In this document: positions 25,373 through 32,872 of the stretch, piece after piece | Layout: every line of letters begins with the position of its first letter | How positions within the stretch are numbered: position 1 is the stretch's first letter | Source of the DNA: Spirosoma endophyticum | Lineage (GTDB): Bacteria > Bacteroidota > Bacteroidia > Cytophagales > Spirosomataceae | Reading direction: 5' to 3' | Assembly (NCBI RefSeq): GCF_900112365.1 | Contig: NZ_FOLQ01000001.1 | Span: 1,199,031 to 1,263,030, forward strand | Length of the DNA stretch: 64,000 nt | Notes under the pieces: model-generated | What the model saw: only the letters and a program-made list of their open reading frames with translations | Databases searched by the model: none | Told to the model about the DNA's origin: nothing | Position numbers and translations under genes: made by a program

Positions 25373-26032
25373 ATGACAAAAAACTGGTGGAAGGCCCTTT
25401 CGGTCTTGATTTTAACTTACGTAATGTTACAGGGACTAATGGGCGTAGTACCGCGCCAACCCATTCTGAATGAGAGTATTCGGAATGTGTACTTTCACGT
25501 CCCACTGTGGTTTGGTATGATCATTTTGCTGTTAACCTCAGCCATTTTTTCCATTAAATACCTTCGCAACGGCCGTATCGGTGACGACGTAGTGGCCGTT
25601 GAATTTGCCAATACCGCCATTCTTTTTGGTCTTCTGGGTTGTGCAACAGGCTCTCTATGGGCCAACTTCACCTGGGGCGAACCCTGGCCAAACGATCCAA
25701 AGCTAAATAGCGTGGCCGTGGGAATGCTGATGTACCTTGCCTACCTGATTCTACGCGGTTCGTTCGACGACGAGCAACGACGCGCCCGTATTTCGGCTGT
25801 CTACAACATCTTCGCTTTTGCGGTGTTCGTTCCGCTTATTTTCATTGTGCCGCGCTTAACTGACTCATTACATCCAGGTAATGGCGGCAATCCGGCTTTT
25901 GGCAAATACGATATGAACAGTCAGATGCGGATGGTCTTCTATCCGGCTGTTATCGGCTTCACTTTATTGGGTGTTTGGATCACCGAATTACGCGTTCGTG
26001 TTCGTCGGTTAAAAATTGTATTGGATGACTAA
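25373..26032 (+). CDS. ccmC: Cytochrome c maturation protein CcmC
   Basis: A 219-residue haem-handling protein with six membrane helices that passes haem to CcmE. The N-terminal part NVYFHVPLWFGM carries the first conserved histidine, and HPGN in the last loop the second. The tryptophan-rich loop reads WGEPWPNDPKLN (101-112), not WGxxWxWD as in proteobacteria; I believe Bacteroidota CcmC commonly differs here. The ATG at 25373 lies four bases after the repeat. Confidence 0.92.
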   Translation: MTKNWWKALSVLILTYVMLQGLMGVVPRQPILNESIRNVYFHVPLWFGMIILLLTSAIFSIKYLRNGRIGDDVVAVEFANTAILFGLLGCATGSLWANFTWGEPWPNDPKLNSVAVGMLMYLAYLILRGSFDDEQRRARISAVYNIFAFAVFVPLIFIVPRLTDSLHPGNGGNPAFGKYDMNSQMRMVFYPAVIGFTLLGVWITELRVRVRRLKIVLDD

Positions 26033-26074
26033 ACTCATGCCTTACTCCCGGAATGATTCACCCTGTTTTTGCGT

Positions 26075-26082
26075 TAATTTTG
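26075..26082 (+). promoter_or_regulatory. Possible internal -7 promoter box before ccmD
   Basis: TAATTTTG is an exact TAnnTTTG box, 18 bases before the next start codon. It could give ccmD-E-TA-F a transcript of their own in addition to the one from ccmB. Confidence 0.45.
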
Positions 26083-26099
26083 TACTTTCATCTACTTAA

Positions 26100-26363
26100 A
26101 TGAGACTGCCTTCTTTTCTTAAATTTCCGCTAGCGGCTCTTGTTCTACTCAGTCATACACTTATGGCTCAACAGCCGGTTTCCAATGGGGTTGAAATGGC
26201 CGACCAGTTAAGGGCCGATGGCAAAATCTGGGTGGTCGTCGCTGTTATTGCAGCCGTGTTTGCGGGTATTATTATTTACCTCATCCGGCTTGATAGTCAG
26301 ATTGGAAAACTCGAAAAAGAAGTTAAGAATCAGACAAAACATAAAACACAGGACGTTGGTTAG
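26100..26363 (+). CDS. ccmD: CcmD-family small membrane protein
   Basis: An 87-residue protein with a signal-like N-terminus (MRLPSFLKFPLAALVLLSHTLMAQ), a second helix at about 43-64 (KIWVVVAVIAAVFAGIIIYLIRL) and a charged tail with LDSQIGKLEKEVK. This is the form of Bacteroidota CcmD, which holds CcmC and CcmE in complex. It is longer than enteric CcmD because of the signal sequence. The place between ccmC and ccmE supports the call. Confidence 0.8.
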   Translation: MRLPSFLKFPLAALVLLSHTLMAQQPVSNGVEMADQLRADGKIWVVVAVIAAVFAGIIIYLIRLDSQIGKLEKEVKNQTKHKTQDVG

Positions 26364-26402
26364 GCCTGTTTTTCCATTTCTCTAACCGCTGATTGCTAAA
26401 CC

Positions 26403-26843
26403 ATGAAAATCTCTCACATTTTAGGTATTGTCGTCATTGCCCTGGCCATTGGTATTATCGTGTCAACAGCGGGTGATGCCAGTTCGTACGTTACGTTTAA
26501 GCAGGCAACCGAGCTTGCTAAAGATGGCGACGACAAAATGATTCACGTCGTTGGTAAGGTGCAGAAAGATGCAAAAGGTCGGATTACGGACATGCTCTAT
26601 AACCCGGCAATTGATCCAAACCACTTTGAATTCACGCTGGTGGACAATGACAGCCACGCCCAGAAGGTCGTTTATAACAGTCCCAAGCCACAGGATTTCG
26701 AACGGTCGGAGCAGATCGTAATCATCGGTGCCATGCAGGGCGATCACTTTCAGTGCAACAAGATTCTGCTGAAATGTCCATCCAAATACCAGGACGGTAA
26801 GCTGGAAACGACCGAACACGAAGCCAAAACCGCCCAATTATGA
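26403..26843 (+). CDS. ccmE: Haem chaperone CcmE, CxxxY variant
   Basis: A 146-residue periplasmic haem chaperone anchored by a helix at about 5-22, with an OB-fold (SYVTFKQATELAK, MIHVVGKVQKDAKGRITDM, FEFTLVDND, QIVIIGAM). In most bacteria haem is bound to His in HxxxY; here the motif is CPSKY, with Cys125 and Tyr129. Such CxxxY forms are known from archaea and Desulfovibrio. An additional Cys118 lies close by. The stop overlaps the antitoxin start as ATGA (26840-26843). Confidence 0.92.
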   Translation: MKISHILGIVVIALAIGIIVSTAGDASSYVTFKQATELAKDGDDKMIHVVGKVQKDAKGRITDMLYNPAIDPNHFEFTLVDNDSHAQKVVYNSPKPQDFERSEQIVIIGAMQGDHFQCNKILLKCPSKYQDGKLETTEHEAKTAQL

Positions 26844-27037
26844 GTGTACAGGATATAGAAAAGGCCGCTAAAGAATTGCCTGTCGACGAATTGGACGGTC
26901 TAGTAACCCGCCTTTTTGACTTTTTTAATGACCGATGGGATAAGCAAATAGAATCCGACGCGAAAGCAGGTCGATTAGATAATTTGTTGAGTGAAGCAAG
27001 AGAAGAAATTCGTAAGGGCAATACAAAGCCCTTATGA
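26840..27037 (+). CDS. Antitoxin, addiction-module component type
   Basis: A 65-residue acidic protein: LPVDELDGLVTRLFDFFNDRWDKQIESD, then AKAGRLDNLLSEAREE, then IRKGNTKPL. This is the typical pattern of small antitoxins (LDxLxxEAxxEYxxGxxxPL) paired with RelE/ParE-like toxins. It should bind and silence the protein encoded next. Its start overlaps the ccmE stop (ATGA) and its stop overlaps the toxin start (ATGA), so all three are likely translationally coupled. There is no promoter of its own to be seen. Confidence 0.85.
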   Translation: MSVQDIEKAAKELPVDELDGLVTRLFDFFNDRWDKQIESDAKAGRLDNLLSEAREEIRKGNTKPL

Positions 27038-27300
27038 ATCACCACACAACAACAAAATTCTGGAAACGTTATTACAGTTTATCTGAGGCAATTCAAGAAT
27101 TAGCTGATAAGAATTTCGACCTTTTAAAAGCTGATCCACTGCATCCTTCACTACATTTTAAAGAAATAAGTGGCAAAGATAATTTGTGGGCTGCTCGTGT
27201 AGGTGATCATTTCCGTGCGTTGGCCATACGTGAAGACAACGAATTATATTGGTTTTGGATAGGCTCTCACTCAGAATACGATAGAATAATTAGTCAATGA
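27034..27300 (+). CDS. RelE/ParE-superfamily toxin
   Basis: An 88-residue basic protein: KFWKRYYSLSEAIQELADKNF, then KADPLHPSLHFKEISGKDNLWAARVGDHFRAL, then ELYWFWIGSHSEYDRII. The pattern LHFKxIxGxxxxWxxRVGDxxRAL and the ending WIGSHxxYDRI are those of RelE/ParE-type toxins, which cut mRNA on ribosomes or act on gyrase; which applies is not clear. The stop overlaps the ccmF start as ATGA (27297-27300). Neither toxin nor antitoxin is part of cytochrome c maturation in known systems. Confidence 0.85.
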   Translation: MNHHTTTKFWKRYYSLSEAIQELADKNFDLLKADPLHPSLHFKEISGKDNLWAARVGDHFRALAIREDNELYWFWIGSHSEYDRIISQ

Positions 27301-29960
27301 TACATACCACAGTCGGGCAACTCGGCCACTTTTTTGTTATCCTGTCGTTCGTTACAGCCCTCGTTGCAACGGTCGCTTATTTTTTGTCGGCCCTGGGTCG
27401 AACTAGCCAGGTTCAGGCAGTGGCGGTTGAGGAACCCCAGTTAGCCTATGCAGGTGAATCGAGTTTTGGTGGCAAGACGACGAAACGTAAAGCTAAAGCC
27501 ACTGTCGAAACGGTTGAACCACCTGCCCGCGACGACTGGCGTACGCTGGCACGCTGGGCGTTCTACCTGCATGGAGCAGCCGTAGTTGGCGTGGTCGCAT
27601 CACTGTTTTATATCGTTTACAATCACTACTTCGAATATCATTACGCCTGGAGCCATTCGTCGCGGGCGTTGCCGGTGCAGTACATGATTTCGTGTTTCTG
27701 GGAAGGTCAGGAAGGCTCGTTTCTGCTCTGGCTTTTCTGGAATGCTTTATTAGGAGCCATTCTGATACGTACCAGTGGGAAGCAGTGGGAAGCGCCCATG
27801 ATGGCAGTTTTTGCGCTTGTACAGGCTTTTCTCGCATCCATGATTCTGGGCGTTGTTTTCGGTGACACCTTCAAACTGGGCTCGTCGCCTTTTTTGTTGT
27901 TGACCGAAGCCATGCCCGACGCGCCAATCTTTACCGCTGATCCAAACTTCGTACCTCAGGATGGCAACGGTCTGAATCCCTTGCTCCAGAACTACTGGAT
28001 GGTCATTCACCCACCAACCTTGTTTCTGGGTTTCGCCTTAACGCTGGTGCCTTTTGCCTACTGCGTGGCGGGTTTATGGCGTAACCAACCGTACGAATGG
28101 ATTCGTCCCGCCTTACCCTGGACGCTCTTCGGAGCGATGGTACTCGGTATCGGCATCATGATGGGCGGCTACTGGGCTTACGAAACCCTTAATTTTGGTG
28201 GCTACTGGAACTGGGACCCCGTCGAGAACGCCGTATATGTTCCCTGGCTGGTAATGGTTGGCGCCCTACACACAATGCTAATCGCCAAGCGTAGTTCAAC
28301 TGGATTGAAGGCGGCTATTATTCTGTCTATCAGCACGTTCCTGCTAATCCTTTATTCAACTTTCCTGACACGTAGCGGTATTCTGGGCAATGCTTCGGTT
28401 CACTCGTTCACGGACTTGGGCTTATCAGGTCAGTTGCTGGTGTACCTGTTGGCGTTTGTCGTTTTAGCGGTATTGCTGGCCACCGTCAAGTGGAAATATA
28501 TTCCGAGCGATGAAGAAGAGGCTTCGGTGTATACCAAAGAATTCTGGTTGTTTATCGGGGCTACGATCTTGTGTCTGGCTGCTTTTCAGGTCATTGCCAC
28601 AACCTCTATTCCCGTTTATAACAAGATTCTGGAATCATTTGGCAAAGTGTCAAACCTGGCCATGCCGACTGACGCCATGGCTCATTTTGGCAAATTCCAG
28701 ACCTGGTTCTTTGCCGCTATTGCGTTGCTGACGGGCCTTGGGCAGTTTATGTGGTGGCGCAAAATCGAGAACAAAAAATGGGATGCGCTCATTACGCCCG
28801 GCATTATTACTCTCCTCGCAAGTGCGGCTATCATTGCCTTTGGGGGTATCAAGAATCCGGTTTACATGGTCTTGTTAGTCGCGTCAGTTTTTGCGCTGAT
28901 AACAAATGGGACAATCTTGCTGGGCATCATTCGGGGTAATTACCGGCTGTCGGGGGGCGCAATTGCGCACTTAGGCATGGCGCTCATGCTGATTGGCATT
29001 CTGTATTCATCGGGTTATTCGCGGGTTATTTCCCTAAATAACAGCGGCTTGATGATTTCAAAAGGCGACGATTTCACGAAGAACAACAATAAAGAAAATA
29101 AAGAGAACGTCCTGCTCTGGCTCAATCAACCGGAGCGGATGGACAAATACCAATTGACCTATCGAGGTCAGTACATTGAGGTCCGGGGCATGCCGGGCTA
29201 TACAGCCCGTGAAAACGTAGATGTAATTGAAGGCGATTTTCACGGCGTTGCCCAGCGCGACATCGAGCAGAACGGTAAGGTGTATTTCAAGAAAGGCGAC
29301 ACGCTGGCGCTCTATCCAGAAAATGTGCATTACGCAGTCGAATACCGGGAGCCTAGCGGTCAGATTTTCACCCTCTATCCGCGGATTCAGGTTAACAAGC
29401 GCATGGGCGTAGTGCTGTCCCCCGACATTAGCCATTCGATGCCTCGTGATGTGTATACCTACATCGCCACGGCCCCCGACCCATCGGCTGAAACACAGTG
29501 GGAGAAAACCGAAACGTTTTCTGTAGCCATTAAAGACACTTTTTTTCTGAATGACTACGTAGCGATTCTGGACGACGTAGTACGGACAAATGAGGTGGAA
29601 GGCGTGGAAGTTGGGCCGGGCGACGCGGCTGTTCGGGCGAAGGTTCGTGTACTTGACAAAAACGGCGAGCATATTCTTAACCCGGCTTTCGTCATCAAAA
29701 ACCGCATGGTAGCCCATCCGGCGGAATTGAGCGATGAACTGGGTGTTCGAATTCAGCTGAATGAAATTGACCCTCGAACGGGAAAATTTACGTTCGCTGT
29801 CAATCGAACACAGCGTGATTATATCGTCATGAAAGCGTTTGAAAAACCACTCATTAACATTCTCTGGATCGGTACGCTGATTGTGGTGCTTGGTTTTGCC
29901 ATTGCCACCATTCGCCGGTATCGGGAATTCAGAAAAATGAGAGATAAAAGCGTAGCCTAG
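27297..29960 (+). CDS. ccmF: Cytochrome c haem lyase subunit CcmF
   Basis: An 887-residue CcmF with about 14 membrane helices. The tryptophan-rich haem site is GGYWNWDPVENAVYVPWL (about 299-316), with flanking histidines such as HPPTLFLGF and HTMLIAK. Two large C-terminal periplasmic parts include REPSGQIFTLYPRIQVNKRMG. It joins haem to apocytochrome c with CcmH; no ccmH or ccmI is in the window. The ATG at 27297 overlaps the toxin stop. About residues 55-70 are a charged loop (GGKTTKRKAKA). Confidence 0.93.
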   Translation: MIHTTVGQLGHFFVILSFVTALVATVAYFLSALGRTSQVQAVAVEEPQLAYAGESSFGGKTTKRKAKATVETVEPPARDDWRTLARWAFYLHGAAVVGVVASLFYIVYNHYFEYHYAWSHSSRALPVQYMISCFWEGQEGSFLLWLFWNALLGAILIRTSGKQWEAPMMAVFALVQAFLASMILGVVFGDTFKLGSSPFLLLTEAMPDAPIFTADPNFVPQDGNGLNPLLQNYWMVIHPPTLFLGFALTLVPFAYCVAGLWRNQPYEWIRPALPWTLFGAMVLGIGIMMGGYWAYETLNFGGYWNWDPVENAVYVPWLVMVGALHTMLIAKRSSTGLKAAIILSISTFLLILYSTFLTRSGILGNASVHSFTDLGLSGQLLVYLLAFVVLAVLLATVKWKYIPSDEEEASVYTKEFWLFIGATILCLAAFQVIATTSIPVYNKILESFGKVSNLAMPTDAMAHFGKFQTWFFAAIALLTGLGQFMWWRKIENKKWDALITPGIITLLASAAIIAFGGIKNPVYMVLLVASVFALITNGTILLGIIRGNYRLSGGAIAHLGMALMLIGILYSSGYSRVISLNNSGLMISKGDDFTKNNNKENKENVLLWLNQPERMDKYQLTYRGQYIEVRGMPGYTARENVDVIEGDFHGVAQRDIEQNGKVYFKKGDTLALYPENVHYAVEYREPSGQIFTLYPRIQVNKRMGVVLSPDISHSMPRDVYTYIATAPDPSAETQWEKTETFSVAIKDTFFLNDYVAILDDVVRTNEVEGVEVGPGDAAVRAKVRVLDKNGEHILNPAFVIKNRMVAHPAELSDELGVRIQLNEIDPRTGKFTFAVNRTQRDYIVMKAFEKPLINILWIGTLIVVLGFAIATIRRYREFRKMRDKSVA

Positions 29961-30023
29961 TTTTTACAGAGCTGCCTGAACATAAGCATCTTCTGGTAGC
30001 TATAACAAATACGCTCAATACTT

Positions 30024-30053
30024 CGCCAGACCGACTTCGGAGCCGGTCTGGCG
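30024..30053 (+). terminator. Hairpin after ccmF
   Basis: CGCCAGACCG (30024-30033) pairs with CGGTCTGGCG (30044-30053) around a 10-base loop with TTCG. The following TTCTAGTTT is a weak T run. It may end the ccm transcript. Confidence 0.6.
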
Positions 30054-30071
30054 TTCTAGTTTAGACAAAAA

Positions 30072-30299
30072 ATGAAACTTTCTGAAACGCTTCTTCTGGC
30101 GGCTGCGGCCGGATTTCTGATTCTCTGGATTGCCGAATACCAGCGCACTACGTTCATGGATAGCTATTGGCTATTAATGCTATGTCTGGCTTTTCTGCTG
30201 GCGTTTCAGTATGTTCGCAATAAACGTCTCGAACGCGAAAAAGCCATCTCGCCCACCATCAAGCAAATGGTGGAAAATCGGAAGAAAAAGAAAAAATAG
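30072..30299 (+). CDS. Small two-helix membrane protein, unknown function
   Basis: A 75-residue protein with two hydrophobic segments, at about 5-22 (ETLLLAAAAGFLILWIAEY) and 31-48 (SYWLLMLCLAFLLAFQYV), and a basic tail RKKKKK. It starts at the ATG at 30072. I do not recognise a family. It lies after the ccmF terminator and ends exactly where the inverted repeat before the second CNNM gene begins, the TAG stop forming part of the stem edge. Confidence 0.6.
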   Translation: MKLSETLLLAAAAGFLILWIAEYQRTTFMDSYWLLMLCLAFLLAFQYVRNKRLEREKAISPTIKQMVENRKKKKK

Positions 30300-30366
30300 G
30301 TTTACGGTATTCGGTTAATAACACGCGTTGCAGGTACCGAATACCATAAGCTAAATACCGTAAACC
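30299..30366. repeat. Inverted repeat with two alternative pairings
   Basis: GGTTTACGGTATT (30299-30311) is a perfect complement of AATACCGTAAACC (30354-30366). Overlapping it, GGTATTCGGT (30306-30315) is a perfect complement of ACCGAATACC (30336-30345). The two pairings share bases and cannot both form fully. The element starts on the last base of the previous stop codon and ends ten bases before the next start. Confidence 0.7.
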
Positions 30367-30376
30367 ATAAACCTAT

Positions 30377-31666
30377 TTGGAACCATACGTCCTTTTATTC
30401 GGTGCCTTACTTGCCCTTGTTCTGGCTGGCTTTTTCTCTGCCGTCGAGATGGCCTACGTATCAGTCAACCGGCTCTATTTTGAACTTCACAGCAAACAAG
30501 GACCACTAAGCGAAAAATTAGTATCCGGTTTTCTCAAGAATCCGATTCTATTTGTCGGTACAACACTGACCGGAAACACGCTGTTTCTGGTTCTTTATAC
30601 CGTTTTTGGTGTAACCGTCCTGAACCCTCTGCTAATTGCCCTATTACCAGACAATTGGGCCGGGTATGAATCGGTATTTATTGCCCTCGAAACCCTGATT
30701 CTGACGGTCATTTTTCTGCCCCTGGCCGATTATATTCCCAAAAGCCTGGCCCTTATTCACCCCGACCGGTTTCTGGAAGCACTGGCCGTTCCGCTTTGGG
30801 TTATTTACAAGACCATTGCGCCCGTCGTTCGAATGCTGGTTGGTATAGCCCGCTTCTTCATCCGCTACGTATTAGGCAAACGAAATCCTGAAATTCGACC
30901 GGTTTTCGGCCTGACAGATCTCAATCATTACCTCCAGCAACTGAATCAGAAATCAGATACAAAAGAGAAGGAAGTCGAGGTTGATACGCAGATTTTCAAC
31001 AACGCCATTGAGTTTCGCGACGTGCGGGTTCGCGATTGTTTAGTACCCAGAACGGAAATTACGGCCATTGAAGTAGATGATACCGTTGAAGAACTACGGC
31101 AGGCATTTCAGGACAGCGGTCATTCCAAAATCGTTGTGTACCGGGATACCATCGACGATGTTATCGGCTATTGCCACGCGCTTGCCCTGTTCAAAAAACC
31201 GGCCACCGTCGAGGAAATAATTACGCCAATTATTACCGTTCCCGAAACCATGCCCGCTCAGGATTTGCTGCTGCGTTTTCTGTCCGAGCGCAAGAGCCTG
31301 GCCTTGGTCGTGGATGAATTTGGCGGTACGGCGGGCATCGTGAGTGTGGAAGACATGGTTGAAAAGATTTTCGGGGAGATTCAGGATGAGTATGATACAA
31401 ACGAAGACTGGGTTGAACAACAACTGGACGAAACAACCTGGCTGCTGAGCGCCCGTCATGAGATTGACGATCTGAACATAACGTACGGCTGGAATATACC
31501 AAAGGGAGATTATGATACGCTTGGTGGCTTGATCCTGGAGACACATGAAGATGTTCCTGCGGTTGGCGAGGTTATTGAATTTTCGCCCTTTACCTTCACC
31601 ATTGTTTCCATGGACGGTACCCGTATAGACACGGTCAAGGTTCATCTGAACCGAAGCCGGGAATAG
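30377..31666 (+). CDS. CNNM/CBS/CorC_HlyC membrane protein, second copy
   Basis: A 429-residue paralogue of the protein at 6583-7872. The CNNM domain (about 1-185) shows GFFSAVEMAYVSVNRLYF and PLADYIPKSLA; two CBS domains follow (VRDCLVPRTEITAI, LALVVDEFGGTAGIVSVEDMVEKIFG) and a CorC_HlyC domain (YDTLGGLILE). The ending is normal for the family. The start is TTG at 30377 (MEPYVLLFGALL), since no ATG lies before the first helix. It is convergent with the phosphotransferase gene, four bases away. Confidence 0.85.
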   Translation: MEPYVLLFGALLALVLAGFFSAVEMAYVSVNRLYFELHSKQGPLSEKLVSGFLKNPILFVGTTLTGNTLFLVLYTVFGVTVLNPLLIALLPDNWAGYESVFIALETLILTVIFLPLADYIPKSLALIHPDRFLEALAVPLWVIYKTIAPVVRMLVGIARFFIRYVLGKRNPEIRPVFGLTDLNHYLQQLNQKSDTKEKEVEVDTQIFNNAIEFRDVRVRDCLVPRTEITAIEVDDTVEELRQAFQDSGHSKIVVYRDTIDDVIGYCHALALFKKPATVEEIITPIITVPETMPAQDLLLRFLSERKSLALVVDEFGGTAGIVSVEDMVEKIFGEIQDEYDTNEDWVEQQLDETTWLLSARHEIDDLNITYGWNIPKGDYDTLGGLILETHEDVPAVGEVIEFSPFTFTIVSMDGTRIDTVKVHLNRSRE

Positions 31667-31669
31667 CTA

Positions 31670-32743
31670 TTAAATCTTTCCACTTTCTATAGACGAAGCC
31701 GCTTTGTTGGCTAGCTCAATAATCATCGGCAACAGATGGCCAAAGCGGGCATCCTGACTATGTCCCAGCTTCCATCGGGCATAAATCTGTTGAGCAATCA
31801 CGGCGTTTTTATAGAGACCGAACACGTAGTAATATAGAATATTACTCAAGTCGCGACTACTACGTTCGGCATAACGATTCACCACTTCCTGCCGGGTTAA
31901 ATTCCCGGAAAGCCAGGTCAAATTAAAGTTTCTGTAAGCCGGACTGTCTGTCGCTTCCGACCAATAGGCCAGCGTTGCGCCCAAATCCATAAGCGGATCG
32001 CCCACCGTTGCCATCTCCCAATCCAACACCCCTTTGATAACCGGTGTCGGCTCTCCGGTGGTTGGGTCAGGAGCCAGCAATACGTTGTCGAATTTGTAAT
32101 CGTTGTGCAGAAAAGCCGGAGCCTGTCCGGCAGGATAGTTTTGCTGCAGCCAGTCGCCAACATGGTCCATTGCCGGAATTTTATCCGTTTCGGCCATTCG
32201 GTAGCGCTTGTTCCAGCCTTCAACCTGTCGCAGAACGTAGCCCTCCGGTTTCCCCAACTGAATCATTCCACTGGTATGAATATCTAACCCATGAATGGCA
32301 ACCAGGTTATCAACTAATGCCTCAGCTAGTTGACGCATTAAAGCAGGTGCCAGATTCAGCGTTGGTGCCATGGGCGCCCTCAAAATAATGCCTGGCACCC
32401 GCTCCATTATATAGAACGGCACACCCAATACACCGGTCGATTCGCAATAAACGACGGGTTCAGGTATCTTATCGTAATGCCCTTTGAGCAGCGATAATAC
32501 CCGAAATTCGCGGCCCATATCATGCCCACCTTTGATATTCGCGCCAGCCGGTGGCCGACGTAGCACATACTCTCCGGTAGCCGTTTTGAGCCAGTACGTC
32601 AGGTTCGAGAAGCCGCCCGAAAACTGTCGGACATCCAGCACTAACCCCATATCAGGAGCCTGTTCGTACAAATATGCATTCAGACGAGTCAGATCAAGTT
32701 CTTCTCCCGCACGAACGGGACGGGGAGCATCGGAAGCGGTCAT
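31670..32743 (-). CDS. Phosphotransferase-family protein (APH-like, ACAD10/11 type)
   Basis: A 357-residue kinase-fold protein. Key parts are FSGGFSNLTYWL, the lysine-containing strand region YVLRRPP, the catalytic loop FLHNDYKFDNVLL and the metal-binding DWEMATVGDPLMDLG. This pattern is that of the ACAD10/11 type of aminoglycoside phosphotransferase relatives, which phosphorylate hydroxyacyl-CoA and are not resistance enzymes. An acyl-CoA dehydrogenase, the usual partner, lies at 37710-38993 on the same strand, though about 5 kb away. The exact substrate is not known. Confidence 0.88.
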   Translation of the reverse strand: MTASDAPRPVRAGEELDLTRLNAYLYEQAPDMGLVLDVRQFSGGFSNLTYWLKTATGEYVLRRPPAGANIKGGHDMGREFRVLSLLKGHYDKIPEPVVYCESTGVLGVPFYIMERVPGIILRAPMAPTLNLAPALMRQLAEALVDNLVAIHGLDIHTSGMIQLGKPEGYVLRQVEGWNKRYRMAETDKIPAMDHVGDWLQQNYPAGQAPAFLHNDYKFDNVLLAPDPTTGEPTPVIKGVLDWEMATVGDPLMDLGATLAYWSEATDSPAYRNFNLTWLSGNLTRQEVVNRYAERSSRDLSNILYYYVFGLYKNAVIAQQIYARWKLGHSQDARFGHLLPMIIELANKAASSIESGKI

Positions 32744-32767
32744 TAAGTTGGTACTGGGATTGATTTA

Positions 32768-32849
32768 TTTATCATTCCGACGAAGGAGGAATCTTCGGAT
32801 AATGGCTTTTTTGCCCTACCAAACATTCCTCCTTCGTCAGAATGATAAA
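32768..32849. repeat. Inverted repeat with 25-bp arms
   Basis: Arms at 32768-32792 and 32825-32849 match at 24 of 25 positions (core GACGAAGGAGGAAT). It fills the gap between the phosphotransferase start and the stop of the c-type-cytochrome gene. No T run follows on either strand. Confidence 0.8.
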
Positions 32850-32872
32850 CTCTTATATAATCTCACGAATGC

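Noticed and set aside
25673..25708. CcmC tryptophan loop without WGxxWxWD read as a broken gene
   Set aside because: The frame, helices and histidines are intact, and the variant seems normal for this phylum.
31670..32743. Aminoglycoside resistance gene
   Set aside because: The sequence is of the ACAD10/11-type branch of the phosphotransferase fold and lies among metabolic genes.
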